From Caldifarciminota bacterium (GTDB taxonomy: Bacteria; Hydrothermota; Tepidihabitantia; SM23-42), in NCBI GenBank assembly GCA_020343595.1, contig CP070802.1, positions 749,228-792,935 of the forward strand: 43,708 nt of DNA, in the 5' to 3' direction. Position numbers and translations under genes: made by a program. This document shows positions 39,953 through 43,708 of this stretch, in pieces; positions within the stretch are counted from its first letter, which is position 1, and every line of letters begins with the position of its first letter. The notes under the pieces are model-generated. The model was not told where the DNA came from and did no database searches. It was given only the letters and a program-made list of their open reading frames with translations.

Positions 39953-41986
39953 ATGGCTGAAAATGATATCAGAAATATCGGATTGTTCGGACATGCGGGA
40001 AGCGGTAAAACAACGATAGCCGACGGCCTTCTATATCTTGCTGGCGCCAACACAAGATTTGGAAAAGTCAACGAACAGACATCGGTCTTTGACACCGAAC
40101 CCGAAGAGCAGGAGAAAGTATGCAGCCTTAACCTCGGGCTCGCATCGTTCAAACACAAAAATGTTCTTATCAATATAATCGACACGCCTGGTTACGCCGA
40201 CTTTATCGGCGAGGCGATAAGCGGAATTGAAGCCGTCGACTGCGCAGTAATCGTCGTTGATGCGGTCGGAGGCATCGAGGTTGGAACCGAAAGACTGCTG
40301 AATGAAATAACCAAAAAGAGCATACCGGTCGTATTCTTCATTAACAAACTGAACAAAGAAAATACTGATTTCCAAAAAACCCTATCTGCAGTCGCAGAAG
40401 CATACAAGAAGAGTGTTGTTGCCTTGACAATACCCATAGGTGAAGCGAGCAAACTGAGCGGCGTCGTCGACGTGATAAACGGTAAGGCCTACGAGACCAA
40501 GGGGAAGGAAATACCGGTTCCGGATGAGATGAAGGATGCAATACAGAAATATCGCGACAAGTTCATTGAAGCTGCAGCTGACCTTGACGAAGCGCTAATG
40601 AACAAATACATCGAAGGCGAGAAAGTAGAGCTGGCAGAATGTCTCGAGCCAGTCAAAGAAGGCGTCACCTCGGGAAAGGTTGCGCTCTGTCTTACCGGCG
40701 ATGCGATGGAATTGATCGGCGTGAGCAATCTACTTGATACTGCCATTGATTTCGTGCCAACCCCGCAAATGTTATCCGACATACAGGTGGCCGGCAAGAG
40801 CATAAAGAGGGAGGATGCTTCCCCATTCCTCGGTTATGTCTTCAAAACCGTGGTCGAACCGCACCTTGGCGAAGTATGTTACACGCGCATACTAAGCGGT
40901 AAAGTAAAGAGCGGAGATGTCGTTGATAATACGACAAAGTCCTCTGAGGAGAAGATCAACCAGATATTCCTGATCAAGGGCAGAGAAAAAACCGAGATCG
41001 ACGAACTGAATACCGGCATGATAGTCGGTCTGGTCAAGCTAAAGAATACCAATACTGGCGACACCCTCACAAAAGGTGTAGAGGTCACGCTTCCACCCAT
41101 AGTATTCCCCACACCATCGATCTCAATGGCGATTGTGCCCAAGGAAAAGGGCGACGAGGAAAAGATTTCAACCGGTCTGACTCGACTGCATGACGAGGAT
41201 CCGACGTTCGCGTTCGCCTTTGACCCGGAGATAAAACAATTAATAATATCTGGTATTGGTGAACTCCATCTCGACATCATCCTGGCGCGGTTGAAAAGGA
41301 AATACAATGTCAGTGTTGATCTGGTGAAACCGCGCATGAAATATCGTGAGACCTTCACCAAGAAGACCAGCGCCCAAGGGAAGTATAAGAAGCAGACCGG
41401 CGGTCACGGTCAGTACGGCGACTGCTGGTTGAAGGTAGAGCCCCTGGAAAGAGGCACTGGTTTCGAGTTCGTCGATGAGATCGTCGGTGGCGCGATCCCA
41501 TCCAGGTATATACCATCGGTCGAAAAGGGCGTTAAAGAAGGTCTCGAGCACGGTTTTCTTGCTGGCTACCCGTTGACTGACATAAGGGTAATTGTTTATG
41601 ATGGTTCTTATCACCCTGTCGATTCGTCGGACATCGCATTCAAGATCGCTGCATCGATGTCGCTGAAGGCGAATGCGGAAAAAGGCGGCGTGGTACTACT
41701 TGAACCGATCGAGGAAGTGGAAGTCTTTGTGCCTGAGTCATTCATGGGAGATGTCATTGGCGACTTGAACAGCCGCCGCGGTAAGATAATGGGAATGGAA
41801 GGCGAAGGCAAGATACAGAAGATCAAGGCGCTCGTTCCTATGGGGGAAATGTACAAGTACTCCACCAGTCTACGTTCAATGACCCAGGGTCGTGGTTTCT
41901 TCAATGTGAAGTTCAGTCATTACGAAGAAGTCCCGCGCGATGTTTCTCAGAAAATAGTGGACGAAGCGAAGAAATCAAAAGAATAG
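39953..41986 (+). CDS. EF-G-like translational GTPase (FusA2 type)
   Basis: 677 residues, AAAGGAGG upstream. G1 is GHAGSGKTT (residues 14-22), G3 DTPGYADF, and G4 reads NKLN where canonical EF-G has NKxD. The switch region reads DTEPEEQEKVCSLNLG and lacks the ERGITI sequence. Domains II-V follow, with MKYRETFTKK and GKYKKQTGGHGQYGDC in domain IV, and GDVIGDLNSRRGKIMGME in domain V. The GTPase-switch changes are usual in FusA2-type paralogues, whose role is unclear and may be in translation stress or hibernation. It follows subunit E of the V-ATPase and precedes lgt with no gap. Confidence 0.85.
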   Translation: MAENDIRNIGLFGHAGSGKTTIADGLLYLAGANTRFGKVNEQTSVFDTEPEEQEKVCSLNLGLASFKHKNVLINIIDTPGYADFIGEAISGIEAVDCAVIVVDAVGGIEVGTERLLNEITKKSIPVVFFINKLNKENTDFQKTLSAVAEAYKKSVVALTIPIGEASKLSGVVDVINGKAYETKGKEIPVPDEMKDAIQKYRDKFIEAAADLDEALMNKYIEGEKVELAECLEPVKEGVTSGKVALCLTGDAMELIGVSNLLDTAIDFVPTPQMLSDIQVAGKSIKREDASPFLGYVFKTVVEPHLGEVCYTRILSGKVKSGDVVDNTTKSSEEKINQIFLIKGREKTEIDELNTGMIVGLVKLKNTNTGDTLTKGVEVTLPPIVFPTPSISMAIVPKEKGDEEKISTGLTRLHDEDPTFAFAFDPEIKQLIISGIGELHLDIILARLKRKYNVSVDLVKPRMKYRETFTKKTSAQGKYKKQTGGHGQYGDCWLKVEPLERGTGFEFVDEIVGGAIPSRYIPSVEKGVKEGLEHGFLAGYPLTDIRVIVYDGSYHPVDSSDIAFKIAASMSLKANAEKGGVVLLEPIEEVEVFVPESFMGDVIGDLNSRRGKIMGMEGEGKIQKIKALVPMGEMYKYSTSLRSMTQGRGFFNVKFSHYEEVPRDVSQKIVDEAKKSKE

Positions 41987-42745
41987 ATGCGACCAGTACT
42001 AATCGAATTTGGCGGCATAGGGATACCAGCGTACGGCGTGATGCTTGCGGTATCGTTCCTCGCCGCACTCTGGTATGTAAAACGTAAAGCTCCGAAGTTC
42101 GACATCTCTGGTGTAATAATCGAAAATCTTGCTTTCTATATCATGCTCGGCGTCGTGATCGGTGGCCGGTTACTCTATGTAGCATTCCACTGGGAGCAAT
42201 ACCAAAACGACTTCATCGGCATATTCAGGATATGGGAAGGCGGCATGATGTTCTTTGGCGGTTTCCTTGGTGGATTTCTGCTCGGCGCACTATACATGCG
42301 GAGGCAGAGAATTCCCATATCTAAGATCGCCGATCTTGTTGCACCATCATTGGGCCTCGGATTATTCTTCACACGCATTGGATGCTTTTTTAACGGGTGC
42401 TGTTTTGGTGAACCATCAGCCCTGCCCTGGGCAGTACGATTTCCGCCGGAGTGCGTGGCCGGAGCTTCGCCGATCGGCACGCAAGCACTCCATCCCACAC
42501 AACTCTATGAATCGGTGTTCGGTCTGGCGCTGTTTTTCTTTTTGAACAACCGGCTCGGTAGATCTGAACGCAAAGGTGCCGTCTTTGCCCAGTTTTTGAT
42601 ATTCTACGGCGTCTTCCGTTTCGGAATTGACCTGATACGCTACTATGAAAATAGCGCCAATTATTGGATCAACCAGGTTATCGCCCTGGGTCTAATCATC
42701 GCTGGGATCGTAATGCTCGTCCGGCCCGTAAAAAAGCCGTCTTGA
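41987..42745 (+). CDS. lgt: Prolipoprotein diacylglyceryl transferase
   Basis: 252 residues with about seven transmembrane helices. It starts one base after the EF-G stop. GGRLLYVAFHW, FTRIGCFFNGCCFGEPS (the Lgt signature) and HPTQLYES are all present; in E. coli the matching His and Arg sites are catalytic. It moves diacylglycerol from phosphatidylglycerol to the lipobox cysteine of lipoproteins. An organism with Lgt makes glycerol-3-phosphate phospholipids for at least some purposes, which is interesting beside the archaeal-type GGGPS. The TGA overlaps the TTG start of comF. Confidence 0.93.
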   Translation: MRPVLIEFGGIGIPAYGVMLAVSFLAALWYVKRKAPKFDISGVIIENLAFYIMLGVVIGGRLLYVAFHWEQYQNDFIGIFRIWEGGMMFFGGFLGGFLLGALYMRRQRIPISKIADLVAPSLGLGLFFTRIGCFFNGCCFGEPSALPWAVRFPPECVAGASPIGTQALHPTQLYESVFGLALFFFLNNRLGRSERKGAVFAQFLIFYGVFRFGIDLIRYYENSANYWINQVIALGLIIAGIVMLVRPVKKPS

Positions 42746-43452
42746 CCTCTTTTTCAGATGTCCTGAAACCCCTACTCGACTTCATCCTGCCGCAGTCATG
42801 TATCCTCTGCCGCAAAGAGATACAACGCGGGATGATCTGTGACAACTGCCTTGATTATCTCCCCCTTGTGAACCCTCCGGTATGTACGTCGTGCGGTCGG
42901 CCAATAGCAAAAGGTACGCACTGCTCTTTTTGCCGCGGCGAACCGTCGGCTGACCATGGACGCGCCTGGATGCTCTTCATACCTCCTGCTGACAAGGTAA
43001 TCCATCACTTCAAATACCGGCGCAAAACCCGTCTTGCAGATCTGCTCGGCCGTGCCATGGCCGGAATAGTCCGAGCCGATCATATCTTGTCAAGCGCCGA
43101 CATCATTACGCCAATTCCGTTGCACTGGTGGAAGCGAACACGCCGTGGACATAATCAGTCAGACATTCTTTCGCGTCTAATAAGCAGGGAAACGGGTATC
43201 AGGTTAGAGTATATTCTACGCAGGATCAAAAATACCCGTACGCAGACCCGCCTCAATGCAGAACAACGTAGGGAAAACGTCCGGAATGCCTTCGCCTTAG
43301 GCAATGGTTGTGTTCAAAGCAAAAAAATCCTGCTTATCGATGACGTACTCACCACCGGCGCAACCATGAACGAATGCGCCCGTCTCTTGAAAGAACACGG
43401 CGCGGCTGCGGTCTACTCGTGCGTCGCCGCAATAACGCCGGACAAAAGATAG
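42742..43452 (+). CDS. comF: ComF-family amidophosphoribosyltransferase-like protein
   Basis: 236 residues if it starts at TTG 42742 (TTGA overlap with the lgt stop); the open frame upstream to 42664 overlaps lgt heavily and has no start signal. Two zinc knuckles, CILCRKE...CDNC and CTSCGRP...CSFC, lead into a PRTase fold with the PRPP loop KILLIDDVLTTGATMNEC. HHFKYRRK and PIPLHWWKRTRRGHNQSDIL are ComF hallmarks. In competent bacteria the family helps take up DNA; a role here is inferred. It is the last gene before a 218-nt spacer. Confidence 0.9.
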   Translation: MTSFSDVLKPLLDFILPQSCILCRKEIQRGMICDNCLDYLPLVNPPVCTSCGRPIAKGTHCSFCRGEPSADHGRAWMLFIPPADKVIHHFKYRRKTRLADLLGRAMAGIVRADHILSSADIITPIPLHWWKRTRRGHNQSDILSRLISRETGIRLEYILRRIKNTRTQTRLNAEQRRENVRNAFALGNGCVQSKKILLIDDVLTTGATMNECARLLKEHGAAAVYSCVAAITPDKR

Positions 43453-43499
43453 TCCACAGGTTGAGGTTGAGATGCTAGACAGAATCGTTGGACGGATTG

Positions 43500-43583
43500 C
43501 GGTTTCGAAAGGCGAATCGGATGGCGGCTAGCGGTGTCGTCAGTCGAAGCCGACTAACGATACCGTAACGCATCTCGAAACCG
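43500..43583. other. Long nested inverted repeat after comF
   Basis: Outer arms CGGTTTCGA (43500-43508) and TCGAAACCG (43575-43583) pair perfectly over 9 bp. Inside, CGGTGTCGT (43532-43540) pairs with ACGATACCG (43557-43565) with one G-T pair, and AGTCG (43542-43546) pairs with CGACT (43551-43555) around AAGC. It has no T-tract. It could be a palindromic repeat element or a structured RNA. Confidence 0.55.
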
Positions 43584-43621
43584 AGAGACATAAATCGAGT
43601 GCTATGTGTCCGTATGCAGCG

Positions 43622-43650
43622 TTGACATCACCTGTCTTTCCGAATATCAT
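43622..43650 (+). promoter_or_regulatory. Sigma70-type promoter for the partial gene at the right edge
   Basis: TTGACA (43622-43627), 17 nt spacer, TATCAT (43645-43650). Expected start at about 43657, giving a leader of about 14 nt before ATG 43671. Confidence 0.65.
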
Positions 43651-43670
43651 TATTTCCTGAGAGAAACACG

Positions 43671-43708
43671 ATGTTAGTGAATCTGAGCAAAATCCTACCC
43701 CATGCGCG
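43671..43708 (+). CDS. 5' end of a possible class II fructose/tagatose-bisphosphate aldolase
   Basis: The first 12 complete codons give MLVNLSKILPHA; the gene then leaves the window. Class II aldolases often open M-LVNLKEILxxA. This is too little for a firm call. A good promoter sits 21 nt upstream of the ATG. Confidence 0.4.
   Translation, partial: MLVNLSKILPHA

Noticed and set aside
42664-42741. 26-codon upstream extension of comF
   Set aside because: It lies within lgt, has no start signal, and the TTGA overlap gives a usual coupled start.

Overview
The window reads as a stretch of chromosome from an uncultured, diderm bacterium, probably one of the FCB-adjacent candidate phyla (WOR-3/Stahlbacteria-like). 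That placement is inference from gene content, not from a phylogenetic marker. Supporting points are a TonB-dependent receptor, TolC and OmpA-type proteins (an outer membrane), an archaeal-type geranylgeranylglyceryl-phosphate synthase, a V/A-type ATPase, a four-subunit 2-oxoacid:ferredoxin oxidoreductase, and a FlgD-like C-terminal domain on a secreted peptidase. Genes are dense, share short ATGA/GTGA/TTGA stop-start overlaps, and use both strands. I see no prophage, transposase, CRISPR array or integron.

Layout. 1-3590: purD (5' end only) and the GGGP synthase on the minus strand, then a cyclic-nucleotide-binding protein whose stop codon lies inside a tRNA-Glu gene, then an OmpA-family protein ended by a shared bidirectional terminator. 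3588-12320: a large GGDEF/AAA/TPR regulator, a gene-free spacer full of hairpins, and a five-gene minus-strand operon (Yip1 protein, TolC, MacA-like adaptor, LolD-like ATPase, MacB-like permease). 12321-17000: a small membrane protein, an ArsR regulator, a DUF554 protein, a cobalamin riboswitch with its TonB receptor, and rnpB. 17038-25460: recJ-pgeF, a clostripain-type peptidase with an isoaspartyl peptidase, a zinc-ribbon miniprotein, and a DUF4388/TPR membrane pair. 25460-33901: the korDABC-type operon, a B12-binding-type radical SAM protein, RNase E/G and transketolase. 34032-43708: archease, a TPR-like exported protein, an MFS transporter, half of a V-ATPase operon (H-I-K-E), an EF-G-like GTPase, lgt, comF, and the first codons of what may be a class II aldolase.

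Two observations stand out. First, the RNase P RNA is about 789 nt because two homologous inserts of about 204 nt sit in two different helices (P9 and P12 by comparison with E. coli). The copies share a set of internal stems, one of which keeps pairing despite changed bases. Removing both leaves about 382 nt, an ordinary size. Second, at least six genes have TTGAC(A/T)- or TTGAAA-type -35 boxes, exactly 16 nt of spacer, a -10 box, and then a start codon 6-7 nt downstream. This architecture predicts leaderless mRNAs. Two more are near-leaderless, and one of these moves the start of the GGDEF gene from an upstream TTG to an ATG. Genes with strong Shine-Dalgarno sequences coexist, so two initiation modes appear to be used side by side.
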